From Dicyema japonicum (taxonomy: Eukaryota > Dicyemida > Rhombozoa > Dicyemidae), in NCBI GenBank assembly GCA_011109175.1, contig RDEW01000064.1, positions 74,653 through 120,715 of the forward strand: a stretch of 46,063 nt of DNA. Direction: 5' to 3'. A program made the position numbers and the translations under genes. The notes below the pieces were generated by a model. The model was given only the letters and a program-made list of their open reading frames with translations, had not been told where the DNA came from and made no database searches. Shown piece by piece: positions 11,025 through 21,411 of the stretch (positions are counted from its first letter, which is position 1; every line of letters starts with the position of its first letter).

Positions 11025-11322
11025 AAAATCACTTTTAAATTTATGGTATTTGGATGACGGAATCATTGGTGGACATCCAGATACAGTTTTGGAGGACGTG
11101 CGTCGTTTGATATCTGAATTCGAAGCGATTGGCCTTTCTGTCAACAAGGCCAAATGTGAATTAATCAAGATCAAAAATCACTTTTAAATTTATGGTATTT
11201 GGATGACGGAATCATTGGTGGACATCCAGATACAGTTTTGGAGGACGTGCGTCGTTTGATATCTGAATTCGAAGCGATTGGCCTTTCTGTCAACAAGGCC
11301 AAATGTGAATTAATCAAGATCA
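11025..11322. repeat. 149-bp tandem duplication within the RT of family C
   Basis: Bases 11025-11173 are repeated as 11174-11322. The duplicated segment includes the YLDD catalytic motif, so the RT core appears twice in different frames. Confidence 0.9.
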
Positions 11323-12384
11323 ATTTGAGTCCCGATCTGACAACTTTCTACAATGACCAGTTTAAATACACTCTCGAAAATTATGCATCGGTTCCAGTTG
11401 GGGAGTCTCTGTTCCTTGGTTCTCCTATATTCGAAGACCGAATTGTGGACGTGTTTAAAGAAAGGACAATAGAGCTCGGTACTTTTGAGACCCGTTTGCG
11501 GCATGTTGACAACCATATTGCCCTCTTCCTATTGAGAAACTGCTTGTCCATTCCAAGATTAAACTATTTACTAAGGACTGCACCATGTTATAAGTGTGAT
11601 TCCCTTTTAATGGAATACTCTGATTGCCTCAAAAGATGTACTGAATTCGTACTTAACGTTTCTCTTGACACCCCTGGATGGATACAGACTCAATTACCGA
11701 TATCATTGGGTGAAATCGGTCTTACTACTCCCTGCCAAATTGCTGGCCCGGCGTATTTTGCCTCAAAACTTTCATGCAAAAACCAAGTGGACTCAATTCT
11801 TTCAAAGCTTCCATCTCGGAAACTGTCCAATGACTTGGTTGAATACATGGACGTGTGGCGGAGTGAAGGGCTTTGCGAGCCGCGTAATCCAGACCAACAA
11901 TCGTCTTGGATGATCCATAGATGGAATGCTCTGGCATCCAACCTAGTCAGCCGGCTCTCTGGACACTGCCTAGACTGTTTCCAAAATTCGAGGGAGGCGG
12001 TTGATGGATCTTGGCTTGGGGTTTACCCATGTCAAGAAGTTGGTGGATTGTTGGATGATGACTCCCTTCGTACAGCTGTATGTCTACACCTCGGATTGCC
12101 TGTTTGCACCAAATCGAAGTGCAAATGTGGCTGTCTATCGGACGAACTGGGTCTCCACCTCCTCTCATGCCGGTGCGGAATTGGCAGATCTTCTCGACAT
12201 TCGGCAATCAACGGCATCATTAAGAGGGCATTAGAATCGGCTGGATTCCGTTGCCGGATCGAACCGACTGGTCTATTTGACAACGGAAGACGCCCTGACG
12301 GCATGACCTCCTTTCCTTTCGAGCGAGGGCGAAACCTTGTATGGGATGTGACCTGTGTCTGCTCTTTCGCCCCAAGCAAAAAAA

Positions 12385-12564
12385 TAATTCACCGGGCAGA
12401 CCTTCTTCTCAAGCAGAGCAAATGAAAAATGCTAAGTATTCGGATATCAGCGACACGTACATTTTCGCACCTGTTAATTCACCGGGCAGACCTTCTTCTC
12501 AAGCAGAGCAAATGAAAAATGCTAAGTATTCGGATATCAGCGACACGTACATTTTCGCACCTGT
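12385..12564. repeat. 90-bp tandem duplication near the C-terminus of family C
   Basis: Bases 12385-12474 are repeated as 12475-12564 without visible differences. The length is a multiple of three, so it duplicates 30 codons without changing frame. Confidence 0.9.
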
Positions 12565-12740
12565 CGCGATTGAAACTTCGGGGAACTTTGGCCCTAAAAC
12601 GCTGAAGTTCCTGAACCATTTGGGAAAACTACTAACTGACAAAACTGGTGATCTTCGTAAGACGAGATGGCTCAAGGAGAGGCTCTCGTTGGCTGTTGTC
12701 CGTGGGAATAGCTTGTGCATCTCCCAACGGCTGAATTAAA

Positions 12741-13149
12741 ATTAAAATTAACTATTCTTTTTCCAATAAAATTAAAATTGAATAAATAATATTTTTAGAC
12801 AGGGTAACCAATTAGTATAACACGCGCACATGCAATTAACATAATTTTCTAGTGATGCAGATGTATATATTTCATCGGATTTTTTTGTTATTGATTTTAA
12901 TCTAGCTGTTATCAAAATAATGGATATTCAACTATTTCGGTAACTTCAATCAAGCAGTATTGCTTCAATAACAAGAATTCCCCCTTATTTTATTTTTTTC
13001 ATATGCAGTTCACTATCAAATTATTTTTATACTCCAAGCACAAAATTATTCAAACAAAACAATGTTAACACATCAATCGAAGTAATTCATGAGACTTATT
13101 CCATTTTTGTCCCACGTTTTACCCTCGCGGACATCACTTCATTCTTAAG
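12741..13149. other. AT-rich intergenic stretch
   Basis: Nothing recognisable. It follows the AAAATTAAAATTAA-type 3' end of the family C element. Confidence 0.4.
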
Positions 13150-13440
13150 CGGAATAGTTTTCATAATGCAATCTTCATCAGAGGATTTAGGTCAGGGAGA
13201 AATGTAGGAAGATCCTTTTTAACAACTGTGTCATTCCAGAAGGACTCGTCGTCTCATGGGTGGGATCTGTTTGACAAAAATTGACCTTCGCTGAAACTCT
13301 ATCTTTCGGATTTGAACCCACGACATTTCCATTTTGAATATTTCCGTACCGGCTATTGCTCTATACTTCTTTGTGATATCCACCGAATGGTGTTCTTCCA
13401 TAATGTGTGTGTCCATTCCTTAGATTTTATTTTTTTCACC
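13150..13440 (-). repeat. Possible tRNA-derived repeat S3
   Basis: The minus strand contains GTGGGTTCAAATCCG (about 13308-13322), an excellent pol III B box / tRNA T-arm match. No convincing acceptor or anticodon stem can be folded around it, and no A box is clear, so a SINE remnant is more likely than a tRNA gene. I found no second copy in the window. Confidence 0.35.
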
Positions 13441-13910
13441 ATCTTAGCAATAAACATTAGTGGTGGTTTATTAAACGATTCAGAGACATCTATTAACCAC
13501 GGATATTCCGAAGGAGTTAATATTTAACAAATACTTAATGTACCCTATTACAATGATTGTATATATGGATTAATTTCCGACGTATTGACTCATTACATAA
13601 TATTAATTTCCAATTGAAATACTAAAAACGTCATTTAGCATTGATAAACCAAATAATATTGCGTTAAAAGTGGAAATAATATTATCTTACTCGGAAATAT
13701 ACAAGTGTCTTCCAATTGATCACTTGCATTAAGACTCATCATTGTAATTTTATTATTTATTTAACCACAAGACCACCAGGAAAAATAGGATTTTAATTTA
13801 AATTTTGTTTAATAAATTGTTTTATATTAATTTATTATAGCAAACTAATGTATTAAAATGCACTATATAAACAATTCATTGAACCATGAATCTCTTATGC
13901 ATGTGGTATA
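13441..13910. other. AT-rich intergenic stretch
   Basis: No coding or repeat signal that I can support. Confidence 0.4.
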
Positions 13911-13911
13911 T

Positions 13912-14180
13912 AGGGCCCATTCATCTCTTGGACAAATGTCTTGAAGATCGAGGATATCCGAAAAAGAGCCCCCAAAATCATGGAACGCTGGATTTCTGGA
14001 GAGTTCCAGCCATCAATGTCTCTTGAAGCCTTGATACGAATGAACTATGGAACCCGCCGTCGTGACTGCAAAGGTCTAGTCACTCGATCGATACGCGCTT
14101 GTGTGGGGTCGAGGGAGCATCGAGCCAAGATGCGGTTCCTGCTAGAGCGTGCTGGGATCACGTGATTAGTTAGTAAAATC
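13912..14180 (+). pseudogene. LINE family B, 3'-end fragment
   Basis: Encodes the C-terminal end of the protein seen also at 18208-18560 and 37050-37250: …DIRKRAPKIM…, …SLEALIRMNYG…, …RSIRACVGSREH…, ending LLERAGIT-stop. It is followed by 'GGATCACGTGATTAGTTAG', the start of the 3' tail of this family. No RT core is present; it is a 5'-truncated insertion. Confidence 0.7.
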
Positions 14181-14829
14181 TAAATCTATGTAATAACCCG
14201 GAACGAAGTTCAAGCTGTATTATCGCGTTTTCCATTTCGAAATAACATGTAATAACTTTATATTTTTCCCTCTATGCATTTGGAGACAATTGATCAGTAG
14301 GCTAGTTGTCCCTTTCCCTTTTCAGAATTTCCATTAAAAATTTTACGACCAATCTACCAAAATGTCTTATCCTCCATAAAATTGAATTTTATCAACCAGA
14401 CATAGAATTCAAATTTATTGAACCAGAAAAACATCGTCATAGTCATAATGAAAAAACTCAGGTGATCCCAGCCTACCTCAGCAGTCTTCGCAAAATTGGA
14501 CTTGAAGGAAATGCCGTCCAAGGATAATTTCTTTGGATGGTTGTTGATAATGAAACTTTTTTTAGTAACAATAACAATTTTTTTAACAAAAGAGTTGAGG
14601 AGTTTTTTGGAGGGTATTACTTACGAGTCATACCATAAGGCATAGACTCCACACCAGGACCCTTCCGCTTTTTTAAAAATTTTTTTTGCAGAACGTTTTG
14701 CCCAGTTTTAATTTGTGTCCTGGATCCTTGATCTCCTCCTGAAACTATAGATCCGACCCTTCACAATATTACTAATCAGTTCTAAGCTTGTCTTGGTACT
14801 CTCTTCGGCAGTCTATCAGTTTTTTGATT
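14181..14829. other. Stretch without a recognised gene
   Basis: A 73-codon open frame ends at 14527 on the plus strand, with no recognisable motif. At 14460-14480 'GGTGATCCCAGCC' resembles the LINE B 3' tail. Confidence 0.35.
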
Positions 14830-15070
14830 AAGGAGACTTACTGGCCGGTCGCCTTGTCTGCTCTAGAAGCGATAAGATCTTCTTCTTGTGATCCAAGAAC
14901 CACCCTTCGACCCATAAAGTAGGCTAGGGAGAATAGCTCCCTTGAAGATGAACGGCTAACTTGTAACTTTCGTGAACTTCCTTCTCTCCCTTTCGTCGTC
15001 CATGTAATATCCTGCGTGTCCATAGTTGACCCCCAGATATCTCAGACTCGTGCATTGTTTACTCTCAGAG
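14830..15070 (-). pseudogene. LINE RT thumb-region fragment
   Basis: Reading the minus strand gives SLRYLGVNYGHAG, then EREKEVHESYKLAVHLQG, then SLLYGSKGG. This matches the region downstream of the YADD motif in LINE RTs (K-Y-L-G, then I-x-P-x-L-L-Y-G). It is interrupted by a stop and has no neighbours from the same element. Confidence 0.5.
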
Positions 15071-15079
15071 TGTATTATT

Positions 15080-16450
15080 GTTTAGGTATTTTTTCATATT
15101 ATTTATTCGGATTTCACATGATTTTTCAGCAGAGTCACTAACAATTCATGCTTAGTAGAGTCAAAAAAGAAGAGGATGAACAGAAACAAACAAAAAATCT
15201 TCAATTCAAGTAGCCACATAAATCGACTCTATCGTTGACGCCACGTGGCCTAGTTGAGTATTAAAATACATAAAATTTCCAATTTCAAGCATTATTGCTC
15301 TGAATAAATTTCACACATTTTAATTTTAAAATATTAACTGATGTGATTGATAAAGTCCGTCTCCTCTTAAAGCCATGCCTACCCCTACATTACGGCTCTT
15401 TGTACTAAATAGTTTGGCTCGTCATGGGATGAGTATTTCATTCCTTAATTTCATTGTTCAAACGTCAAATAAGCAGCATCCCCCAATCGGTTGGATGTTT
15501 ACAAATCCATGGCATCGGGAATTCACTCGACAATGATAATCTTTATATTGGTAATTCATATCGCTTTGGCTTGAGTGTTTATGAGTTATGAGTTACACCG
15601 ATGGCTCTTGGAAGATGATCGAGGATTTTTTCTATTTCAGTCTTAAAATTATCTTCAGCATTTTTGTAGAGGTCAGAGGGTTTGTTTTAGACATTACAGC
15701 TAATTAATGCGGAAATGGAAGATAACCTTAGTGAAAGATCAAGAGACATCTTTAATCATTGGGACAACTCCCACGTCTCATTTATTGAGTCCATTTGTTT
15801 AGTATAACGAGATGTTAGACCTCTGAGTCGACTTAGAAGTAATTTCAGTGCTTACACTCTTATTAATATGTATGTCCCCCTCTTTTTTCTGCCAAATGTC
15901 TTCTTTCTGAAATTTCTACTCAACTCCAATAACCCTATCATTTACAATGAACTCAATTTTTCTGACTCACAATGATATTTGGTTCAGTTCTCAGATACCA
16001 GAGAAGGATATACTTCATGTAGTCAAGCTTTAGGATAGTGTACTGAGTAGTGCAAGTGAAATTTATGAAGAATGATGAGAGTTACCACAATTCCACTATG
16101 AGAGCTGACCAGTAAGTGATCTGTAAATTTAGATATGGCTCATACTCTAAAATTTTGCAAAAATCAATATTTTTTTAGTCAAATGTCCAGATTTTTTCAT
16201 AGTCGCAAGCTGAACCACAATGTGATTCTTATTGATATTTTTATTGCCTCAGAGAAAGTATAATTTACATAAAACCCAAAAGCTACAAAATTTTATCTAA
16301 AATGTGATTTTATTACTTAAATTGGGAAAATCAACAAAAATGGGAGAGTAAAGACCAAGTCCAGATGTTAGTTGTATAATTAACAACTATCCATTTGTTG
16401 AATCCCATAATTAGAAGACCGATTGGGAATAATGAGATCAGAAATAATTT
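15080..16450. other. Stretch without a recognised gene
   Basis: No frame longer than 60 codons and no domain. At 15190-15260 'GCCACGTGGCCTAGTTGA' hints at an S2b start. Confidence 0.4.
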
Positions 16451-16454
16451 TTGA

Positions 16455-16690
16455 CTTAAACTTTGACCGGCTTGACGAGTGACACCGTGGATACTCACTG
16501 GAAAACTGGATTGTCTAGAAAAGACCCACACACGAGAAAAAGAAAAAAAGAAGTGAAGATCATTCTTTGGTTCAACGATTAGTTAAAAGTAACTGTTCTT
16601 TACTTAAATAAAGTGTGTATTCTGCTTATGCAGAGCTATCGATATTATGGCTCTCGTAAAAAGGGTGTTATTATTATTATTATAATTATA
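16455..16690 (+). repeat. SINE S1 copy, 5'-truncated
   Basis: Matches 42200-42440 and 29960-30200: 'TTGACGAGTGAC', 'GGATTGTCTAGAAA', 'AAATAAAGTGTGT', 'GGCTCTCGT', and a TTATTATTATT tail. The tRNA-related head is missing. It ends within the 3' flank of the CAP gene on the other strand. Confidence 0.8.
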
Positions 16691-16797
16691 AAAAACTATA
16701 TTGGGAACATGGTTTTCCTGTTTTATGAGAATTTCCTGTATAATTGTGTGGACTGAAGTAAATACAGCTAAAATACTATGGACGGTAATTGCAGTAA

Positions 16798-17284
16798 GCA
16801 AAATACGAATGCATATGAACCAAGTGAGCCACAGAAATTTTTAGCACATCCTAATTCATAGGTATCAGCCTAAACAACCAACATATTATAGAAATAAAAC
16901 AAATTTGAGTATTAAAATCGTAATATTCTTCTTTTTTGTAAAATTCCTTTACAAACTCTGTGAGGGTATTGCTGTCTCTAGTCGTATTAACAGATAACTT
17001 TTAGAAATTGTAGAGAAGTATTGTCCAATTGTGAGGGTTGGTAATAAACATTTCTTGCTTGATTTTTTAGCTTCTTCTTCAAGTGCATCACTCCAAACCT
17101 TTATAAATTTAGATTTAACAACCATTTTTCTCATATTGCTTCCAGCAGGTTTAGCCTTAGATCTGAAGTAATTATGGGCATCCAAAAGTTCATTTTTTTC
17201 GTATTCAGTAAATGATTGTTGCACTGATATTTATTTAATGCATCAACTTACTTTAACTGAAAGAAATAACAATAATTCAATCAT
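16798..17284 (-). CDS. CAP/SCP-domain secreted protein with mini-introns, possibly broken
   Basis: The minus strand encodes a CAP (SCP/PR-1/CRISP) domain. Exon 1 (17284-17248) has a short hydrophobic signal-like start (MIELLLFLSV). Introns of 24 nt (17224-17247), 24 nt (17099-17122) and 23 nt (16976-16998), all GT-AG, then join exons carrying LLDAHNYFRSK (CAP helix 1), NMRKM|VWSDALEEEAKK…C (the Trp and Cys of the family), TIGQYFSTI and TLTEFVKEFYKKEEYYDF. The last block, ADTYELGCAKNFCGSLGSY with AFVFC (16869-16798), is the CAP end but lies in another frame. Removing 8 bases (about 16870-16877) would restore it, far too short for an intron, so either an indel broke this copy or the structure is not fully solved. 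The HYTQ-type motif is not conserved. CAP proteins are secreted and often expanded in parasites; the role here is unknown. Confidence 0.65.
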
Positions 17285-17384
17285 TGCATCGGTTATTTAA
17301 TTTTGTTTTTTATAAATGTATAGGAAATTAATTTTTGCTGGTTTAATTATTTAGGTTTTTACATAAATAGGAAAATCATCTTTG

Positions 17385-17550
17385 GTGTGGCGTCATGTGA
17401 TTAACCAGTCTTTGGTGGTGCCCAGTGTCAGGCTGGAGTTATAAAGGATCAGTTGCTCCACTACACATTTCTCCCACGCCAACTGAGAGGTTTCCACAAT
17501 TGAAAGGAATGGAAGTCTTTACATGCTCGTTCTGGATGAATGTGTTTTAA
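17385..17550 (+). repeat. SINE-like S2a fragment
   Basis: Resembles 60-220 and 42840-42990: 'GCGTCATGTGATTAACC', 'CCAGTGTCAGGCTGG', 'AGGATCAGTTGCTCC', 'GGTTTCCACAA'. Diverged, no 3' tail. Confidence 0.6.
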
Positions 17551-17574
17551 AATGAGATTTTGGAGATTAATTAC

Positions 17575-17760
17575 GATATGAGTAGACGATCCGGTTCCGC
17601 AATGAAGAGTTCACTGCTGATGACGTCACTCGTCAAGCCAAATCATCATAGATGTGTGGAACCTTCAGTTGGAATGAACAGAGGCAAGATTCGAACTAGG
17701 AGCCATCAAGCCTTTTGCCCGGCCCAAGTTATGTTATCCATTCGAATTAAAATCCAATTC
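17575..17760 (-). repeat. SINE S1 copy, diverged, minus strand
   Basis: The reverse complement contains a B box-like TAGTTCGAATCTTGCC (about 17686-17701), 'GAAGGTTCCACACAT' and 'GACGAGTGACGTCATC', in the same order as S1 at 42121-42440. Confidence 0.7.
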
Positions 17761-17989
17761 TTGGAATGCACAACTGAAGCACTTTTAGAGAGAAAATTTT
17801 TTTTATTTTAAAACCAAGAATCAGCGACAAAATAAAATAAAAGATTGGGGGCCGTCAGGTGATCCCGGCCTCCTTATATTAGGAAATAAGTGTACATCAT
17901 TAAAAATAAATAATGCCGTAATTTTACTTTAATTATTTAAAAACAGCATGTGGAACTCCATCTACCTTTTTCCAGTTTATGACGCTTTC

Positions 17990-18620
17990 TGGAAAACAGG
18001 CTCGTGGTGAATGCAGAGAAGTAGTCTACGTCACTATTTACCTCGGACAAAAGATTGGGAAGGAAGACAGTCACCTTGAAGTTAAACAAGGTCGGCATCC
18101 CTTTCCACAGATGTCAAAGGATCTTGGGTGTGACAATTGATATGCATCTCTGTTAGACACCTCACGTAAAAGACATTCTATTAAAATGCGAGAAGAAACT
18201 GAACGAATTGAAAAGTTTATCGGGAATATGGAAGAGTGGTACTCACCAAGTCTTGATGAACTTGTACAAACAGTATATCGAGCCATGTTTCTCATATGCA
18301 TGCGCTTCGTGGGGACCGTCCATATCTTGGACAAATATGAGGAAAATTGAGGAAATGCAAAAGAGGGCTTACAGAGTACAGAGCGTTGGATTTGTGAAGA
18401 TCATCGACCCGGACCTACGCCTCTGAAGGCCCTTATGAAACTAGACTCCAGATTACGGGAAGTTGGCCCTGAAAATTCAGGCAGCCGTCCTGTACATTCA
18501 TGCGCGGGCACGAAGGAAGAACAACGGGAAAAGATTAGGTCTCTGTTAGAATCATCGGGATCAAGTGATAATTAGTTTTGTTTTACCGTGGTCTTGGGTT
18601 AAATAAATAAAAATTAATAA
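17990..18620 (+). pseudogene. LINE family B, 3' half fragment
   Basis: Post-YADD region to the 3' end in shifting frames: RQKIGKED-like start, LNELKSLSGIWKSG, YKQYIEPCFSYACASW, KIEEMQKRAYR, then the C-terminal LLESSG. It ends with the tail 'GGATCAAGTGATAATTAG', 'TTTTACCGTGGTCTTGGG' and TAAATAAATAAA. The tail is nearly the same as at 37270-37340. Several stops make it dead. Confidence 0.75.
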
Positions 18621-18767
18621 ACATGACGTTTTTCTTGCTCTAAAAAACCATTTTCAGTGAAAACTCAATTTTGGTTGTATTTTATACCGAAAAATGCTAA
18701 AATGTACACAAGAGAAAATTTGCAATTAATAATATCTGAAAATTTATTAAAAATTAAAAAAAGTTAA

Positions 18768-20451
18768 TTAAAAATCGGATATAAAAAAGCTTCGAATACG
18801 GTTCTGTTCCTTCACTTCCATCTTAAATTTCTACAATAACAATAAACACTACCTTTCTACTATTTGGGGACATATCCCTTATTCTAACAACATTAACGTC
18901 CTTCCCGCTCTCATTCTCACCACTTACAACCTCTTCACAGGAACCACCCTCAGAGAGTTCCTTACCTACTATTTGGGGACATATCCCTTATTCTAACAAC
19001 ATTAACGTCCTTCCCGCTCTCATTCTCACCACTTACAACCTCTTCACAGGAACCACCCTCAGAGAGTTCCTTACTGGAATCACTCCCATCCACCTTTGGG
19101 GTAGAAATGTTAAGGCCGACAACACTCACGTAGTTAATCTAAAATTAGAAAACTCAATACAGCATCCATATCTCCATCCAGAACCAACTCAAAGTCCCTC
19201 TCAGCATCCTTTAGATCATCCAAAGTTCAGGGGATATAAGTATTCATAAACACTTCATCCAAGTCATAATTTGGGAGGACTTCAAAGTTCATAATCATCT
19301 CCAACTGATCCTCTCCATCACCAAATGTAGGATCTACCACAAAGTCAAACAACTTCCGAATGGTAAGGGTCCCAACATTATTCCTTCGAAAAAAGGCTAA
19401 GATCACAACATGGGGGTACCTGTTACATTCTTACAGTCCATTCTGAGAAAATTCAGGGCATTTGGATGGTCATGTTCAACAGCCTGGGCCACATCAATCA
19501 CATGCATTTGGTCTCCGACCATCCTAAGAGTTATTACGATCCTTACATTATGTTGAATTCACTCAAATCCGCGTGGACCAAATGACACACGTGGTATAAC
19601 TTCCTCATTATGAGAACACACTGCACGTATAGTCTTCGTGCCAATGAACCACCAAGTTGGACCTGCTTCAATAAATGAGCAGGCCAACCATCCTCTCCGA
19701 TGAAGGACATAACAATCACGTGCTCTTTTATGGAGATTGGCTCAGGACAGGGAATTCCTGCCTTGTACATTCTGGTATAAGGGTACAAATCGACCTATTG
19801 AGGTTCCCAAATTCTTTTTCCGCCCACATGGATATACTTTTCCGTGAATTTCCTCGAAATCCCTGTCTGAACCTATACTCCCCCTGCAAGTATCGTTGAC
19901 GGTCCTTGAAGACGAGAATAGAGGTTTTGAAGATCTGCAAGTTAGTGGAAGCAAACCTTAACGGCTAACTGTCGGTTATTAGAGGAGGTGGCATAATACA
20001 CGTTGGCCTCCTTCCCAGTGTTGATGCAACCGTTTATTACAGAGATCATTCGACTTCTGACCAGTTTGTAGAGAATAAGTAGAGTCCGCTGATCAAGGAC
20101 CTGCTCAGAGGTTGCTCGACTGGACTTGTCGCGAGTTCGGTTCGACTTGTTGTTTGGTGAGAAACAATCATCTTCAATAAAGGAGTTAATGCATCGGAAA
20201 GTGTCTAAGATAGTAATTGACTCAAAAACCAGAGCTCAGACTTTGTAGTAGTCCCTTATTGGCTGGTAATGGTGCGCTGCTGACTGATTTTGTGAATTCG
20301 GACGTCTCAGCTGTATAATTCATTAATATTATCACTACCGCTTCCATTAGATACTTCTCGTCCTCGTCAGACTTGCTATAGTCTTTAATAAAGATATTAT
20401 TAAAATACCCTCGTAGAAAATTATCCCACCATCGTCGACACCACCAAGCAT
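18768..20451 (-). CDS. RIOK1: RIO1-type atypical protein kinase with eight mini-introns, one nonsense codon and a tandem duplication
   Basis: RIOK1 kinases act in late 40S ribosomal subunit maturation in the cytoplasm. Nine exons are separated by GT-AG introns at 20383-20408 (26 nt), 20205-20229 (25), 19935-19956 (22), 19772-19794 (23), 19524-19546 (23), 19397-19419 (23), 19139-19160 (22) and 18831-18852 (22). Motifs: [14 protein letters not shown] (ATP-binding), [49 protein letters not shown], catalytic [10 protein letters not shown] and metal-binding [16 protein letters not shown]. Codon 361 is TGA (19227-19229) where the family has Arg (YIP-x-TL), just after the kinase domain; homology continues beyond it. 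A 109-bp tandem duplication in exon 8 shifts the frame. Without it the length is 463 codons including the TGA. The start ATG at 20451 assumes intron 1; without that splice, an alternative in-frame upstream reading ([10 protein letters not shown]) would need another 5' exon. The locus is either a recent pseudogene or a working gene with assembly or base errors. Confidence 0.88.
18857..19074. repeat. 109-bp exact tandem duplication in RIOK1 exon 8
   Basis: Bases 18857-18965 and 18966-19074 are identical. Because 109 is not a multiple of three it shifts the RIOK1 tail. With one copy removed, the reading runs through the last 22-nt intron to a lysine-rich end, as expected for the family. Confidence 0.92.
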
Positions 20452-20572
20452 CCTTGCTGAAAACTATATTTAAATTTTTATTTATTAAATATTTAAATAA
20501 TAAAATATATTAAAACAAATATTCTTTATCTAAGCAAATATTAATATTAAGAATAACTACTTTATACCCAAG
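20452..20572. other. AT-rich region upstream of RIOK1
   Basis: Almost pure A/T, with short ATTTAAATA-like palindromes. It would hold the RIOK1 promoter or a 5' exon; no specific element can be named. Confidence 0.3.
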
Positions 20573-20946
20573 TAAGGAATACGAATAAGACATAGTGCAA
20601 TAGAGATGTCGTCACCACCTCAACCAGAATGTAAAGCACTCACGTAAATAAACAACAAATGACAATATTCGTATTCCTTACCGACTTCTCCGTTCACTCT
20701 GGGAACTTTTAATTGCTGAGGACTTAAAAAAATTTTACGTTCTAGATCCTCGTTCCTGGCCGATTTCGACCTCCCATAGTCACCACCTCAACCAGAATGT
20801 AAAGCACTCACGTAAATAAACAACAAATGACAATATTCGTATTCCTTACCGACTTCTCCGTTCACTCTGGGAACTTTTAATTGCTGAGGACTTAAAAAAA
20901 TTTTACGTTCTAGATCCTCGTTCCTGGCCGATTTCGACCTCCCATA
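20573..20946 (+). mobile_element. LINE family A 5'UTR piece, with inverted start
   Basis: From about 20668 the plus strand has 'TTCGTATTCCTTACCGACTT', 'CTCCGTTCACTCTG' and 'AATTGCTGAGGACTTAAA', as in the 5'UTRs at 30770-30840 and 28755-28810. Just before it, 20573-20660 is the inverted counterpart of 30735-30770 (its reverse complement reads 'CTATTGCACTATGTCTTATT'). This makes a perfect 15-bp inverted repeat TAAGGAATACGAATA (20573-20587 / 20666-20680). No coding part follows. A 5'-inverted, 3'-less fragment is the likeliest reading. Confidence 0.6.
20611..20946. repeat. 168-bp tandem duplication
   Basis: Bases 20611-20778 repeat as 20779-20946 without visible change. It covers LINE A 5'UTR sequence and 'GATCCTCGTTCCTGGCCGAT'. 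Confidence 0.9.
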
Positions 20947-20971
20947 GTCGGTATGGGATCACTTCATTAGG

Positions 20972-21279
20972 TGGGACATTCATTCTCTATTAGTCGCCAC
21001 TATAATTTATTGTCGTATAGCATCACGTCCGGGTAAAGTATCACGTCCGGGCTGATAAGTCTTACTTATTATTCTAAAACAAATGGTTACCGGCTTCTTT
21101 TTGAAAGAAAAACGAAATTTTTAATTGGGACATTCATTCTCTATTAGTCGCCACTATAATTTATTGTCGTATAGCATCACGTCCGGGTAAAGTATCACGT
21201 CCGGGCTGATAAGTCTTACTTATTATTCTAAAACAAATGGTTACCGGCTTCTTTTCGAAAGAAAAACGAAATTTTTAAT
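20972..21279. repeat. 154-bp tandem duplication with one mismatch
   Basis: Bases 20972-21125 repeat as 21126-21279; one base differs (CTTTTTGAAAG versus CTTTTCGAAAG). Each copy contains two near-direct 'CACGTCCGGG' repeats. The sequence is otherwise unrecognised. Confidence 0.9.
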
Positions 21280-21411
21280 TTCGTTCAAAAACATGTTCGA
21301 CGTAGTATGGGACAAAAAAGGAAGACCTTGACATCGGTCTCCGATTTTTAAAGGAAAAACGAAATTTTGTATTTCGTCCAAAAACATGTTCGGTCTCCGA
21401 TTTTCAGATTA

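Larger units (their letters stand above)
9618..12740 (+). mobile_element. PHD-finger / RT / restriction-like endonuclease retroelement (family C), degenerate
   Basis: Modules in order: an N-terminal PHD-like finger (CSTCNMSN…CSVCG…HIGC…CRSC, 9645-9790); a linker with GDIRGAVRLL and EKHPGSPEDL (about 10210-10330); an RT from about 10380 (GGGIDGLRPGHL, LRKPDGG, RTGVQQGDPLGPLLFAL, catalytic YLDD); a C-terminal C-x-C-x7-H-x4-C knuckle (12118-12170); and a PD-(D/E)xK-like endonuclease motif (RPDG … VWDVTC, 12292-12355), followed by VAIETSGNFGPKTL. This is the layout of RLE-bearing retroelement proteins found in many invertebrates. Breaks: frameshifts near 10080, 10375 and 12420; TGA in GGV*PIAIG, TAG in VDL*NAF and TGA in PLI*EIV; and two tandem duplications (11025-11322, 12385-12564). 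It is therefore a pseudogene copy. Confidence 0.8.

Noticed and set aside
13231-13416. Minus-strand 61-codon frame and a possible tRNA gene around the B box at 13308
   Set aside because: The B box is good but no acceptor, D or anticodon stem pairs convincingly around it; listed only as a possible SINE remnant.
19227-19229. Selenocysteine at the RIOK1 TGA
   Set aside because: The family has Arg there, no Sec-containing RIO kinase is known to me, and no SECIS-like element was evident; a point mutation is simpler.
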